Assembly (NCBI GenBank): GCA_964036045.1
Contig: OZ038392.1
Span: 25,610,663-25,674,662, forward strand
Direction of reading: 5' to 3'
Length of the DNA: 64,000 nt
From: Eutreptiella sp. 'Long Island Sound 2002'
Taxonomy: Eukaryota > Euglenozoa > Euglenophyceae > Eutreptiales > Eutreptiaceae
The notes under the pieces are model-generated. The model was not told the DNA's origin, did not search any database, and saw only the letters and a program-made list of their open reading frames with translations. Both the position numbers and the translations under genes were made by a program. This document shows, piece after piece, positions 51,539 through 63,382 of the stretch; positions within the stretch are counted from its first letter, which is position 1, and every line of letters starts with the position of its first letter.

Positions 51539-52683
51539 CTCCCCCTCCAAAAACACACTGGGGTGTGTCGCTACGTCAACGAAGAACGTAGTGCGGGTAA
51601 GTCCTAGAAAAAAATAGAAATGTATCCTCGATGGGGCGAAATCTGCTTGATCTGACCTGATTTGGGCTGAATTGGCACTGAATCAGGATGGATGAACCTG
51701 AAATGAGACAGAATGAGAAGTGACGAACAGTCCTCCGTGCAGTAAAACATTCGGTTAAGGGCTAGGAAGCATGTAAACGTATCGAGAATCGATACCAAAC
51801 CATGCACTGGTTGAGAATGAGGTAGATTATTGGTGGATTGAGTGGGGGAATCACGAAATGGAGTGACATCTCAGCGCTCTGGCACAGTTTCGCTGTCGCG
51901 GGCACGCTACGGTGTCCTCGCCGAACTCTACATCGTGTTATTCCCGCTTTTCTCGTTCTGAAAAGTGCAGCATGTGCTTCAGATTTGGCGCATCTGGTGG
52001 ATGATCACAAGATTCAGCAAAATTGAGAATGAATTTGGGCAGAGATGAAGGAGATTAAACAAGCACAGAGTGGGAGAACAAATACAGATGTAGTCTACAG
52101 ACCCTAAGTGAAACAAAAATCATAAGCGTCAACGAAGTTGGGCAAAGCCGTCGACAGATCTTCGAGGAATGAGAGGAGATGACAAGGAAATCAAGTTGAC
52201 TAGGTTGAATTTAGGTTGATTTCCTAAGATGGAGGTGAAATGAAGCGGAATGTCTGGAACTGAAAGTACTAACACTCTCGTTTAGACTAGAGTTAATATA
52301 TATTGTCGTTTATTCAGCTCAATTGTGCTTTCCGGCACGTTGGTTCGCGAGCATCCAACAGATTCCATCAAAATGTGGATCATGTGATGATGCATCATGA
52401 TGGGACATGCTGGCCCTGGATCCTTGGCATGTAACGCGCCGAAGGTTCGCTGAAGGCGCTTTACTGACAGTATATAACTGAGAGACACCGAAGAGTCCTT
52501 TATTTACAGTGGCGGTGGTGTCAATCGACTTGGACAAGGCAAATCTTTCGAATGAGTCCCACAAGACACTTGGATTCACCATTTTCGACAGTTTCAGGTC
52601 CGATTGAGCTCACGTTGGCGTGTGCCAAAAATACAACGAAGCTTACGGACTTCAGAAGTTGCTGTTAGAAGTCCCTAGAGCTC
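51539..52683. other. Palindrome 2 spacer, no gene
   Basis: AT-moderate unique DNA. Frames are short (below 90 codons) and unconvincing. Nothing else recognised. Confidence 0.5.
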
Positions 52684-53634
52684 CTATGTGAAGGTTGTCT
52701 GAACAATTGACGTCTGGGTTTTGCACAACAGTGGCAGAATGATGGACAAACCTGAGGAATTCAAGGCAAATTTGAGGATCCTGGATCTGAATCTGGACTT
52801 TGGCTTTCGCGTACGCTTCTCTCGTACTTCGGTAGCTTTGTGCTTCATTTTCTCCTTGAGATCCGTCAATAAATAGTCTTCCAACCAGCCGCTCATTTTT
52901 TCGTGCTTCTCCTCCGTCAGCTCGCCAATTTCATCTTTCAGCTCCTTTGCAAATTTCGTCTCAGGTAATTCGTAAGAGCCTTCGGAGACATCATGCCCAA
53001 CTTCGGAACTCGACGTCCAAACAGGTACTCTGTGATCGCCTCCTGAAAAGTGATCATTCCGCGTCGACGTAGGTTCAAGAAAAATGGTCGGCGGACTGAA
53101 AGGAACAGGTGTCGTAGTAGATCCTGACGGGAAACTCGGTGAACTCATACGTGGAATCGAACTGGTCAAGCATCTGCGCGCGTCGCTCTCTCGAATGGAA
53201 TCTGCAGTCTTGTTGAAAACCAGCGTCTCTTGTAAATAAAAGAAATTCTGCATGTTCTCTTCTTCGACGCGTAAAACACGCTCCCGTTCAACCAAGCCAG
53301 CCAATAATAAAGCATAAGGATCACCAATACAGTCCAATTCTTTTTTTCCCATGGGTTGATAACTTTCATATGATTGAGATAAAGGTTGCCTTTCTTGATT
53401 CGCCCCATCATCTTCTTGTGCTCCGTGAACGAAAGACCCCAGTGACGCTTGCTGATCGTCGACGTTGCTAGAACTCGCGAGATCGACGCTTCGACGTGTG
53501 GAATCGATATCGTGCAACGTAGCATCCATACCTCTGCTACCACTGTGAAATTCCCGCTTTGCATCTTGTTCCACTATTTGAATAGTCTCAGTATCCTCTG
53601 GTTGCACTTGCTTTGGTGTTTGCTCCTGCTCCAT
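52684..53634 (-). CDS. Element E gag-like protein (right arm), 3'-truncated
   Basis: 316 codons without a stop: identical in kind to the left-arm gene up to KRTRK, then a foreign tail (PKSRFRSRILKF...) because the arm ends at about 52806. It has GAG where the left copy has the nonsense TAG. The ORF is open, but the C-terminal 70 residues of the family are lost. Confidence 0.5.
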   Translation of the reverse strand: MEQEQTPKQVQPEDTETIQIVEQDAKREFHSGSRGMDATLHDIDSTRRSVDLASSSNVDDQQASLGSFVHGAQEDDGANQERQPLSQSYESYQPMGKKELDCIGDPYALLLAGLVERERVLRVEEENMQNFFYLQETLVFNKTADSIRESDARRCLTSSIPRMSSPSFPSGSTTTPVPFSPPTIFLEPTSTRNDHFSGGDHRVPVWTSSSEVGHDVSEGSYELPETKFAKELKDEIGELTEEKHEKMSGWLEDYLLTDLKEKMKHKATEVREKRTRKPKSRFRSRILKFALNSSGLSIILPLLCKTQTSIVQTTFT

Positions 53635-56143
53635 TTCAGGTACTCAAAGATTTCAGTGGAAAATAAAACAAGACCAAGACTCCAAGACGAGCAGAACTGG
53701 GATCGGTAAAATAATAAAGAACTTGATGGGGCTGTACAATGAACAGACAAGCAATGGGTGATGTTGGGCCTTGTGTTTGCTCGTATGCATGCATGTATGC
53801 ATCAGGACTACTCAGGACTTCAGTCTGCACTCTGCAACAGTGAACAGTGAATTCAGATCAGGGCAAAAAGGGTATATCTCAGAAATCAGGCTTCCTGCAA
53901 AGATAGTCAAACAGACGAAAGAAAAATGGTTTCCCAATGATAAAAAATGATAGAAAATCACTTTGAATGTCATCCAGGAATTTTCTGTAGCTCGGGAAAT
54001 AATTGATTCATGTCTGCAGAACTCAGTAGGAACTTCCCTTATGACCTCAGAACTCAGTAAGTATCGCCCATAGTGGAAGCGGCGCGCTCACGGGGCAAAA
54101 ATGGTCAAAAAAATGAAATAGTCTTATGACCACTATAGAGATGCGGAATTTCATGCTGGGTCTGAAAATCATATTCGTTTTCTGTGAGACAACCATATGT
54201 CGGAGAAAATTGCAGATTTCTGAACAGCTCAATCTCAATGAGACTAGCCAAAAAAAATTCATAAAGCAAAGCCCAACAACCACGTTGTGCTATATTAGAA
54301 ATAGTGTTCAAGGAAGGAACAATCGAATTGCAAACAATACCTGATGGTATATAATACAATAGATACACCCTCTTTTGAATTAAAGTTAAGCCATTAAGTG
54401 TCTTTCACCCATATTGGAAATGATCAAGCTCCATGGATAAAACTTCCCCCAATGTCCCAACCAATCCCCAATAAAGAAGAATACCATTGCTCCATATAAA
54501 ACCAATATTTTGAGAAATTGTTGCTCATTCATGGTCTTTTAACACACGGATGTAGGCCTCACACCCACTCTTGTTCGCTCCTATTGCTGAAGGCGCGAAC
54601 GCGAATTACGAAACATGGTTTAGCCAAAATGGTTGGTCGGATTGATGCGTGTGGAGAAAGTTTGAACAGGCTTTCACTGTTGATGCTCTTGATGATATTG
54701 TTTTGTTTTGTGCTCCTGCTTGCTCCTGCTGCTTCTTGATGTAGCTCAGGTTTTCCAAATGTCAATATTTTGGTAGAATGAAATAATAGACCAAGTATCC
54801 CAAGTACCCACAGTGAAATAAGAGGAAATTCAGGATCCAATCCGTAACATGAAGGGCTGCAGTGAATGGAGTCAAGATAGACAATGTATCTACACAAAGG
54901 AACTCACAATAACTACAGATTTAGAAAAGATAGTTAGAAAATATCCTACAATCATGGGACAACTGCACGCATGGGCACTCTCTCCTCTATAGTGCCATCT
55001 TGTGATGTGCACTCTTTGTTTTTGGTCCCATAGGTGCTGAGGTGGCATGGCTTGTGGCGCTGAGGTCACTACCATGTCGCATGGGAACTTCCTACTTAGC
55101 AAGGCTGACGGGGTATTGAACCCAGGACCTGTCAAAAAGAGGTGCCCTAGCCCCCTAGGGTGCAGACCACTAGGATAGCTAAGCATTCATGAGAAAATAT
55201 AGAAAAATGCATAGGCTCTGAACCAATGTCAGCGCCTCAGTCAGTGCATGTCTAATTAGTTGGGGGGTCAGGGGTCCACATAACATCCATAGTCTAGTGC
55301 TTGGTTTTATAGGTCAAAATGCTTGAGCACCCCTTTTTGGTTAGGCCAATACTGAGATTAAAATGTAGTATGCCACTAGGCATCTCTAAGACAACTACAG
55401 CAGACCCCTAGGCATGGAAATACAATTTTTCTTACTCCCCCCTTTCCCATGTGGTGGCCACCACTGTCCCTTTTTAAGGGAAAAAGGGTATTTTTCTTGG
55501 CCTCTCCATGGTTTCAGCATCTTTTTTAAAATTACCTATAACCTCCCTCACACTGAAAATGGGCGCTGCATCAGGGCAGTCGCCAGTGATTCCCTTGCCA
55601 AAACAATTTCCTACAGTCCCCACTACGCTTAGTAGCGTGGCTCGGGCGACTGTGGGTGTTAGGGGGTTAGAATGGGCATGCAAAGTCATGCGCTCTTGCA
55701 TCCCTCCCTCCAAGTGGCAAAACGCAAAACCCAACGCAGGATACAATCAGGGCTCGTGCTCTGGGTCGGTCTCGTACCTGCAGGCTGCACCTGAGCTGTC
55801 CTTAAAGCGAGGTGGTGGCGTAAAAAAATTCATTGCCCCTTATTAGGGTCTTGGGATTCTCGGCAGTCTTCCTTGGGGCTGCGGTTCGGCCAGAGCGCGG
55901 GTTACTTCTCTTCGCCTCTCAGGGACATCTGAACAGAAGAGATGCAAAGGATGAGCGCCTGATTGCTAATCACCGAGCGACGATACACCAAAATCCGTCA
56001 AATAACGGCCTAGAATTTTTCCGAGGGTATACACCTGTCCAGAAAAAGAGACCCAACAAAACAGGTGCCAAGGCCAAAGGCACGGAAAAAACAAGGCAGC
56101 AGCAGGAGGACACAGGAAAACGAGCGGCAGGGCGACGACACCC
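52806..56143 (-). repeat. Palindrome 2, right arm
   Basis: Inverted partner of 47419-50748. Carries the E gag-like gene, its leader (terminus TGTTAAAAG at 54544), the SINE (A box 55167-55181, B box 55112-55122) and the 136-bp piece near 55912-56046. It ends at GGGCGACGACACCC, beyond which GC-rich satellite starts. Confidence 0.95.
55112..55181 (-). ncRNA. tRNA-like head of a SINE (right arm)
   Basis: Mirror copy of 48373-48442 with unchanged A and B boxes. It was duplicated with the palindrome and not inserted independently. Confidence 0.5.
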
Positions 56144-56933
56144 GGGAAACACATGGGGGGGGGGGTCAAGCGGCGAAGCGGCGCGAAACCACGGGTAGGC
56201 AGGGAGAGAACAGAGGAACACGAGCGGAAGGGCGACGAAACCCGCGAAACACAAAACCTGGGGGGGGGGGGGGACGACAGGAGGCACCGACAAACGGCCA
56301 AGCGGCGCGGAGCAACCACAAGGTACAGAGGCAACAAGGGTAAGCGCGGAGCAGGACGCCACCGGCCGCGAAACGCGAACCCCCCGCGGGGGGCGGCATA
56401 ACCGCCGGCGGGCTCGGGACACCAAGAAGCAAAGGGGGGGGCAGAGGAGAACAAGCGGAGGGGCGGGTTGGGGTGGGGTGGCGTTGGGGCGGCGCAGTGG
56501 CAGGCGGCGACAAACACTAGCACACGGCCAGGAGCCGGGCGGACACGAGAAAGCGGAGGGCGAGCAAGGGAACACGAGCAGCAGGGCGACGACACCCACG
56601 AAACGAAAGAAAACGGGGTGGCGCACCGCACGCGCTCAGGAGGCCGGCCCGTCCGTCCCGGCCAGGACAAAGGGGTGGCGCACCACACGCGCTCGGGAGG
56701 CAGGCCCCTCCCTCCCGGCCAAGCAAACACCACAGACAACCAACACTGGACAACGCCGGCCGTACGGCTGCGGAGACAACAGCGAACCAACAAAACAAGC
56801 CCAGCATGGAGCTGGCTACAACACCACGACCCGAGACCCGAACACGCCGACACAGCAGGCCCCAGCAAGGGGGGGGGCATGCACAAACACGGCACGCCCC
56901 AACAGGGGGGGGGGCACGCACCAGCACAGCACC
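56144..56933. repeat. GC-rich satellite
   Basis: Includes tandem copies of about 60 bp (GGGGTGGCGCACC.CACGCGCTC.GGAGGC at 56616 and 56675) and of a roughly 75-bp GAACACGAGCGGAAGGGCGACGA unit near 56216. The segment 56760-56815 is also found in the 59970-61830 array. Long frames on both strands are repeat products. Confidence 0.7.
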
Positions 56934-57171
56934 GTAACACTCTGGTGTCTACAAGTGTCTATTCTCCAACTATCCCACGCGAAGCAGAAGTCCAAGTCAC
57001 TGACTGCGATCAAAAAGCATGCCTGTGCAAACAGAAATATTTATACAATACAAGCAAGCCGAAAAATGCAACAGACACTCAGACCTTTACTCATTCTCAT
57101 GATCTGCGCTAATTTAAATCACATCGCACTCGCGCCTTCCGACTAGTCGCACTGGCACCTGCACTCCTGCA
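56934..57171 (-). repeat. Terminal direct repeat, left copy
   Basis: 238 bp, GTAACACTCTGG to CACTCCTGCA on plus. About 90% or more identical to the right copy by eye, so the insertion is not very recent. Confidence 0.8.
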
Positions 57172-58979
57172 CTCCCCTCCCGGGACCATTGCACGGGAGT
57201 GCATATGGCCGAAAAATGACCTAGGGGTGCAGTGCTAGGGCCATCAACAATGGCTACGGCCATTCAGCACCATCAAAAAAAAGTTTACAATACAAAATCA
57301 GAACAAACTGCACTACCAGAGCACCGGTGACATGGCACCAGGTGCTTATGCATTAATATGCTCTTCCCAGGGTAAACGATAACCCATACACAGCACTCCA
57401 CTCCTGTGGGTACATTGCTGTGCTGTCTACCTAGGGTATTTTACACTCAGCCACCTGCTGCTGTCCCTCCTGGGCACTGTGCACCCAACAATCTAGTGGG
57501 TCGTGCCGAGACACATGTAAAAGAAACATATATCTTGCTCCAAAAACAGATTGCAAGAAAAATCTCCTGTTGGACTGCTATGTGGCCACAAAGCCATTAA
57601 TTTATGCAAAACATTCAGGGCCACTGTCCTGCGCTACAAGCTCCAGCTGGCCTGCATACAACTCCGTGAAACAGCAAAAGAAGTTCATAACGAATACCCA
57701 GAAAACACTCAAAATGTTTCTAAACTTGCAGCACCAAAGACAAACACACTGTGTCAAAGGCAGGCAACACGACAGGGTAGAGCAAAGGTGTGGTCTTTGG
57801 AAGACAAGTCTGACTCAGTGCTGAAACAAAACCCACTTAATAATGTACAGTGCACCAAGCCGTTTAGCCACACTTATCTTGAGCTCTCCCAATTCTGTCC
57901 TCAGACTTGCCTGTGAGACAAAAGCAAAAACAGCAGCATAAAAACAAAAGCTGGACGCATTGACACAAAGAAGGAGGCAGCAGAAACGAACACCGCGTCG
58001 ACGTGGCAAAACAACACCAATGAATGCAGGAAACAGAATGAAGGCCACGTTGCGTTGCAGGAGTTGCAGGAGCGTCCTGCTTCTGATCTGGCTTGTAAAG
58101 AGCGAAAGCCACAAAACTCGAAAAGATGCAAAAAATGGACAAAGAGCGAAAACGAAAGCAAGCACGTATGTCTCTGCTATACCATGACACAAAATGTATA
58201 CCTCTCCGTGGTCCCCATCGCACAGGCACAAACTCGAAAATTCAGATGACAAATCAGATTCACATGAAGAAAACAGCGAGGACAATGAAATACAGCAACG
58301 GAGACGATAACGACGAAAAGACAGCAACAAAACGCAAAGCACAGAGCGGACACACCCATAAAAGGAGTGTCTTACTGCTCAAACAACAAATCATTCTCCA
58401 CTCTAACTCACTTCAGATTCTGAGCATTCCTACACACACAGCACAAACAAACGAAGAAAAAGCGAAACGAAAACCAGGCCACGCCTGCAAGCCAACACGC
58501 CAGGGATGGCGTGTTCGCTGCTTCGTGGCGTAGTTATCCTTTAAGTTCTCCCAATACGGCCTCCAACACCAAAGTTAAGCCTACAAGACAAAAATAAAAG
58601 CACTCAAAGCAGCCACAAAAAAACAGCTCGCTGCAACAAGAGCTACATAAAAAAACGCCACAAAGAGTGCAACCACAAAGGACGACAGAGAAAACAAACA
58701 CAGGACGAAGCAAGCAAGCACACACCTGAGTTTGGTGTGCACTGCTGCTTCAGTCCACTACTCCTTTTCGCCTGAACAGCTGACTGGGGAACTGCTGATC
58801 ACCCATCTGAAACACAAGAAACACCTAACAAAGGTAGACGCGCACCACACCACAACTTTACCCAAAACGCACAGTTTGCCACTCGCCGGCGCACCAAAGG
58901 AGCAAGTTGCTACACAAATGCACACCAACGGAGCACAACATGCAGAGCGCAACGCTACTCGCGACATAACCTGTGCGCA
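57172..58979. other. Interior of the 3.03-kb element, no supported gene
   Basis: AAA/ACA-rich on plus. Frames up to about 175 codons occur on the minus strand (57815-58342, Cys/Phe/Ser-rich) but look like composition artefacts. Repeated phrases around AAAACAACAC and CACAAAG. If the element was once larger, its pol has been lost or replaced. Confidence 0.4.
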
Positions 58980-59597
58980 TTAAATATTAGTCCTGATTTT
59001 AAACGCGCGCACCTTGCCACACGTTCCCCTTTTGCGTGGCAGTGTCTTCAAAGTCGTGTCTGCTTGATCCCCACCTTCAGAAACCTCAGGAGTCTCTGTC
59101 CAAAACTCTTGGGCAACCTGACGCACCGGACGCGGTTTGAACCAGTTCAGAATTTCCTCCCCACACTGGACGCGTCGCTCCCTTTTGCGTCGCCAAACAC
59201 TGCTCAGGGCATAGTCGTTGAGGTCCTGCAACAGGTCTTGATACTCTTTGTCACAGTCCACAATGGAGGTCTTCTCCAAGACAACAAAACGCCCAGGTCT
59301 CATGACACTAGCTGACGCTGCCAAACTTTCTTTTTCCCATGCAGCAAGCCCTTCAGCCCGCTCTGGCGCCACAAGCCCAAATTTGCCAGCAGAGCGTGCC
59401 GCCCAATAAACGTCTGCACCAGGCACTCTCACGGTGTCGAAAACCTCGTCAGATGAAGCATCTGGCAGCGCACGCACTTTTTCACAGTGTTCCACTAACA
59501 GCTTTTCCTGGCGCTGATCAAGTTCCCAGCCACAGAATTCTTTTCTAAGCCGTAAAGCTTGTACTGCACGGAATGGACTGCAGTATTCATTTGACAT
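58980..59597 (-). CDS. Hypothetical 205-aa protein of the 3.03-kb element
   Basis: ATG at 59597, 129 bp inside the terminal repeat that would be 5' on this strand. Non-repetitive, soluble-looking, charged sequence with two helical parts (LDQRQEKLLVEHCEKVRAL and DKEYQDLLQDLNDYALSSVW) and a basic C-terminus (LPRKRGTCGKVRAFKIR). No zinc knuckle, no catalytic motif, no signal peptide. Its position just after a terminal repeat is that of gag. I recognise no family. Confidence 0.5.
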   Translation of the reverse strand: MSNEYCSPFRAVQALRLRKEFCGWELDQRQEKLLVEHCEKVRALPDASSDEVFDTVRVPGADVYWAARSAGKFGLVAPERAEGLAAWEKESLAASASVMRPGRFVVLEKTSIVDCDKEYQDLLQDLNDYALSSVWRRKRERRVQCGEEILNWFKPRPVRQVAQEFWTETPEVSEGGDQADTTLKTLPRKRGTCGKVRAFKIRTNI

Positions 59598-59725
59598 ATC
59601 CCTGCAGCCCTTCGGCTATACCTTGATGCGCAGTGAACAGTAACTGGACTCCCAAAGGTCTGCTGTACTCCACGTCAATGACAAATTGCGAACCCAAATA
59701 TCTGGATCACGGAAGCTTTTTGATT

Positions 59726-59963
59726 GTAACACTCTGGTGTCTACGAGTGTCTATTTCCCAACTATCCCACGCGAAGTAGAAGTCCAAGTCACTGACCACG
59801 ATCCAAAAGCATGCCTGTGCAAACAGAAATATTTGTAAATTACAAGAATGCCGAAAAATACAACAGACACTCAGCCCTTTACTCATTCTCATGATCTGCG
59901 CTAATTTAAATCACGTCGCACTCGCGCCTTCTGACTAGTCGCATTGGCACCTGCACTCCTGCA
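59726..59963 (-). repeat. Terminal direct repeat, right copy
   Basis: 238 bp, same ends as the left copy. Followed by the duplicated AGCACC and then satellite. Confidence 0.8.
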
Positions 59964-61830
59964 AGCACCAACCCCGGCCAAGCAAACAACACAACCACAA
60001 CCGCAACCCACCCAACAAACGACGAGGACGCAAGCCAAACACCACCAAACCAGGAACCACCACCGCGGCAGGCAGGCACCAACACAGCACGCCCCACCAA
60101 GAGGGGGGCCACGCACCAACACAGCACGCCCCACCATGAGGGGTGCCACAAAACAACGCAGCATGCCCCACCATGGGGGGGGGGGCACACACCAACACAG
60201 CACGCCCCAACATGGAGGGGGGGCACGCACAAACACAGCACGCCCCAACGGGGGGGGGGGGCAGGCACCAGCACAGCACCAACCCCGGCCGGGCAAACAA
60301 CACAACCGCAACCGCAACCGAACAGACGACGACAACCCAAGCCAAACACCACCACACCACGCACCAGCACCGCGGCCGACGGGCACCAACACACCACGAC
60401 CCACCATGAGGGGGGCCACAAACCAACGCAGCACGCCCCACCATGGGGGAGGCCACACACCAACACAGCAGGCCCCACCATGGGGGGGGGCACGCACAAA
60501 CACAGCACGCCCCGCGATGAGGTGGGCTGCGCACCAGCACAGAACCCACCCCGGCCAGGCGATCAACACAACCACAACCGCAACCCAACCGCCGACCACA
60601 GCGGCCCGAACACGCCGACCGTAAGGCGGCGAAGACAACACCGAACAAACAAAACAAGCCGCGCATCGCGCCGGCTAAGACACCACCACAAACACCACCA
60701 ACCAGAACCCAACGACGCCGGCCGCCAGGCAGCACACACGACAACAACCAAAGCCAAGCACCACCACACGACGCACAACCACCGCGGCAGACAGGCAGCA
60801 ACAAACCACGCCCCACAATGAGGGGAGCCGCGCACCAGCACAGGATGCCCCAACATGAGGGGGGCCACGCAACAACGCAGCACGGCCGACCATGAGGCGG
60901 GACACACGCCAACACAGCACGCCCCACCATGGGAGGGGCCACACACCGACACAGCACGCCCCACAGTGGGCCGGGGGCGCGCACCAACACAGCATGCCCT
61001 ACCATGGGGGGGGGCACGCAGCAACGCAGCAAATGCCACCAACAGGGGGGCCACACACCAGCACAGCACCAACCCCGGCCAAGGAAACCACACAACTCCA
61101 ACCGCAACCCGACCGCCGACCACAGCCACCCGAACACGCTGACCGTAAGGCGGCGAAGACGACGCAGAACCAACAAAACAAGCTGCGCATGGCGCCGGCT
61201 AAAACACCGCCAACCCGCATTCAACGACGCCGGTCGCCAAGCGGCACAGACAACAACCCAAGCCCAGCACCACAACACCACGCACCACCACAGCGGCGGG
61301 CCGGCACCAACAGTGAACGCCCCACGGTGAGGCGGGCGACGCACCAACACAGCACGCCCCACCCTGACGGGGGCCCCACAACAACGCAGCACGCCCGGCC
61401 ATGAGGCGGGCCACGCGCCAGCACGGCACGCCCCACCATGGGGGGGAGCACACACTGACACATCACGCCTCAAGATGGGGAGGGCCACGCACCAACACAG
61501 CACGCCCCACCATGGGGGGGACCACGCACCAGCACAATAGGCCCTACCATGAGGGGGGGCCACACACCAACACAACACAAACCCTGGATAGGCAAACAAC
61601 ACAAACGGAACCGCAACCCAACCGCCCAAAGCCACCCAGACACGCCGACCGAAAGGAGGCGAAGACGACGCCGAACCAACAAAACAAGCCGCGCATGGCG
61701 CCGGCCAAAACACCATCAGCCCGAACCCAACGATGCCCGTCGGCAGGCGGCACAGACGACGACAACCGAAGCCAAGCACCACGCGGCTAAGACGACGGCA
61801 CACCAACACAATGCGCCGGGCACATCTTGA
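59964..61830. repeat. C/A-rich higher-order satellite
   Basis: A short unit of about 37-40 bp (CACCAACACAGCACGCCCCACCATG plus a G run) alternates with a longer cassette: ACCCCGGCCA.GCAAACAACACAACC...CCGCAACCC at 59975, 60285, 60549, 61072 and 61570, followed in three cases by CGACCGTAAGGCGGCGAAGAC and ACAAAACAAGCCGCGCAT at 60603, 61127 and 61640. The full period is about 500 bp. G runs on the plus strand reach ten bases. The 624-codon minus frame 59935-61809 is a repeat product. Confidence 0.8.
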
Positions 61831-62780
61831 TCACAGCACAACGAAACCCACGCCCAACAGGCCGTCCTCAACAAGACCCAAACAATAACCACTCCACGCA
61901 ACTGGCTGCGCACGCGCGGGCCTTCCCACAGTGCACCTAACTCGAAACACAGCGTCCATACGGCGCCAGACGACAACGGACAACGTAACACGACGCGTCG
62001 TACAAAGGCCGACCCGGGCACAACCAACCAACACCGAAACAGGCATGACAACTACACGAACAACATCCGACCGCGCAAGCGCCCGCTGCAGCGCCAAGGA
62101 AGCAACGCGGAACAAGCCGACCATGAGGCGGCTAAGACAACCGTGCACCAACAAAACCGCTCCAGCAGCCACGACATGACCATAAACAGACCACGCGCAA
62201 GCCGGCCAACACCAAACTAGCCAGGCATGCATGGGTCGTAACGGGAACGGCGTCCACGGGGTCGGCGACACCGAGGTGCGCCACGCCCGCCGACCACCAT
62301 ACCCACGAACACAACAGAACACCGCAACTCTACCATTACGAACCCGACCAACCAACATTAACAAACTACACTACACTACACTTGGACAAACCAAGACGTA
62401 ACTAACCAGCACCGAAACGGACGTGCCGGCTACACAAACAACATTCGGCTATACGACCACCGGCAGCAGCGCGACAGAACCCACGCAAACCAAGCTGACC
62501 ATGAGGCGGCCAAGACTACCGCGCACCAACCACACCGCAGCTGCAGCCGCGACCTGACCGTCAACAGACCACACGCAAGACAGCCAACACCAAACCACGG
62601 GTCGAAACGGGGACAGCGTCCAACGGGTTGGCCACACCGTGCTGCGCAACACCCGCCGACGACCATACCCACGAACAAAACAGAACATCCTGCCTCTGCC
62701 ATCACGCAACCGACCAACCAACATTAACAAAATACCCCGAACCAGTAAACGACCGACCAACCAACCACAACCACCTACTT
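61831..62780. repeat. C/A-rich tandem repeat block, partner of the left end
   Basis: Same 380-bp unit as 400-1560 (landmarks at 62155 and 62538), in the same orientation. Confidence 0.75.
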
Positions 62781-63243
62781 CGAACCCCCGGCCCCCCCGG
62801 GAGAGCGCCAGCTCGACCGAGTCAGGAGGCGTGAGTGTGCGCCACGGCATGCGAGTCCCGTAGCATGTGCTTCTTCAAGTCGCCTCACGCCTACTGAAAA
62901 CCGACCCAGGTGGGGGTGCCTGCAGGACAGGGCCTTTGGCCTGGCTCCGGGCCCCTGGGCCCCAGAATCTGGAGATCGATGAGGATGTGCGATGGGGCCC
63001 TCCCCCACGTATCATCCGGCTGAAGGAGAGGAATGTGAGACTTCGGTCCAACATGGGTTACCTCTCTGGGCAGAACCTGCTGTAGGGTACTGCTCGCGGG
63101 GACCGCGCCCTTCCCCCACGTGGGGGAGCCGCTTTGTGGGCGCACGTGCAGTAGGGCCGTGGGTTGGTGAGCAAAAGCCCCTTGGTAAGACCCCCCTCAG
63201 GGGCAAACCCAGTCCCGAGATGACCTACCTACCTACCTACCCT
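62781..63243 (+). repeat. 3'-end-like module ending in (CTAC)n, copy 2
   Basis: Close copy of 1561-2022 with scattered substitutions, same orientation, ending in CCTACCTACCTACCTACC. Confidence 0.5.
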
Positions 63244-63246
63244 ACT

Positions 63247-63382
63247 TCGCTTTGCCTCTCAGGGACATCTGAACAGAAGAGATGCAAAGGATGAGCGCCT
63301 GATTGCTAATCAACGATCGAGGATACACCAAAATCCGTCAAACAACGGCCTAGATATTTTCTGAGGGTATACACCTGTTCAG
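63247..63382 (+). repeat. 136-bp fragment shared with palindrome 2
   Basis: From GCCTCTCAGGGACATCTG to the ACACCTGT.CAGAA end, about 93% like 55912-56046 and its mirror copy near 47520-47650. Its left edge follows the CTACC tail directly. A transcript-derived or transduced piece is possible. Confidence 0.7.

Larger units (their letters stand above)
56934..59963 (-). mobile_element. 3.03-kb element with 238-bp terminal direct repeats and AGCACC target duplication
   Basis: Terminal repeats 56934-57171 and 59726-59963 are in direct orientation and of equal length. AGCACC directly flanks both ends (56928-56933 and 59964-59969), and joining the flanks restores a normal satellite unit (CAGCACAGCACCAACCCCGG seen near 61065). 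This is therefore a real insertion. On the minus strand the repeats begin TGCAGGAG and end GTGTTAC, not the usual TG...CA. It has one 205-codon frame and no RT or integrase, so it looks like a non-autonomous LTR-type element. Confidence 0.65.

Noticed and set aside
57815-58342. 175-codon minus frame inside the 3.03-kb element
   Set aside because: Cys/Phe/Ser/Leu-rich composition from AAA/ACA-rich plus strand; no motif and poor protein character compared with the 205-aa frame.
59935-61809. 624-codon frame on the minus strand, rich in Cys, Trp, Val and Gly
   Set aside because: It runs through a higher-order satellite and its sequence repeats with the DNA units. The other strand has equally long frames, so it is an effect of few stop codons in C/A-rich DNA.
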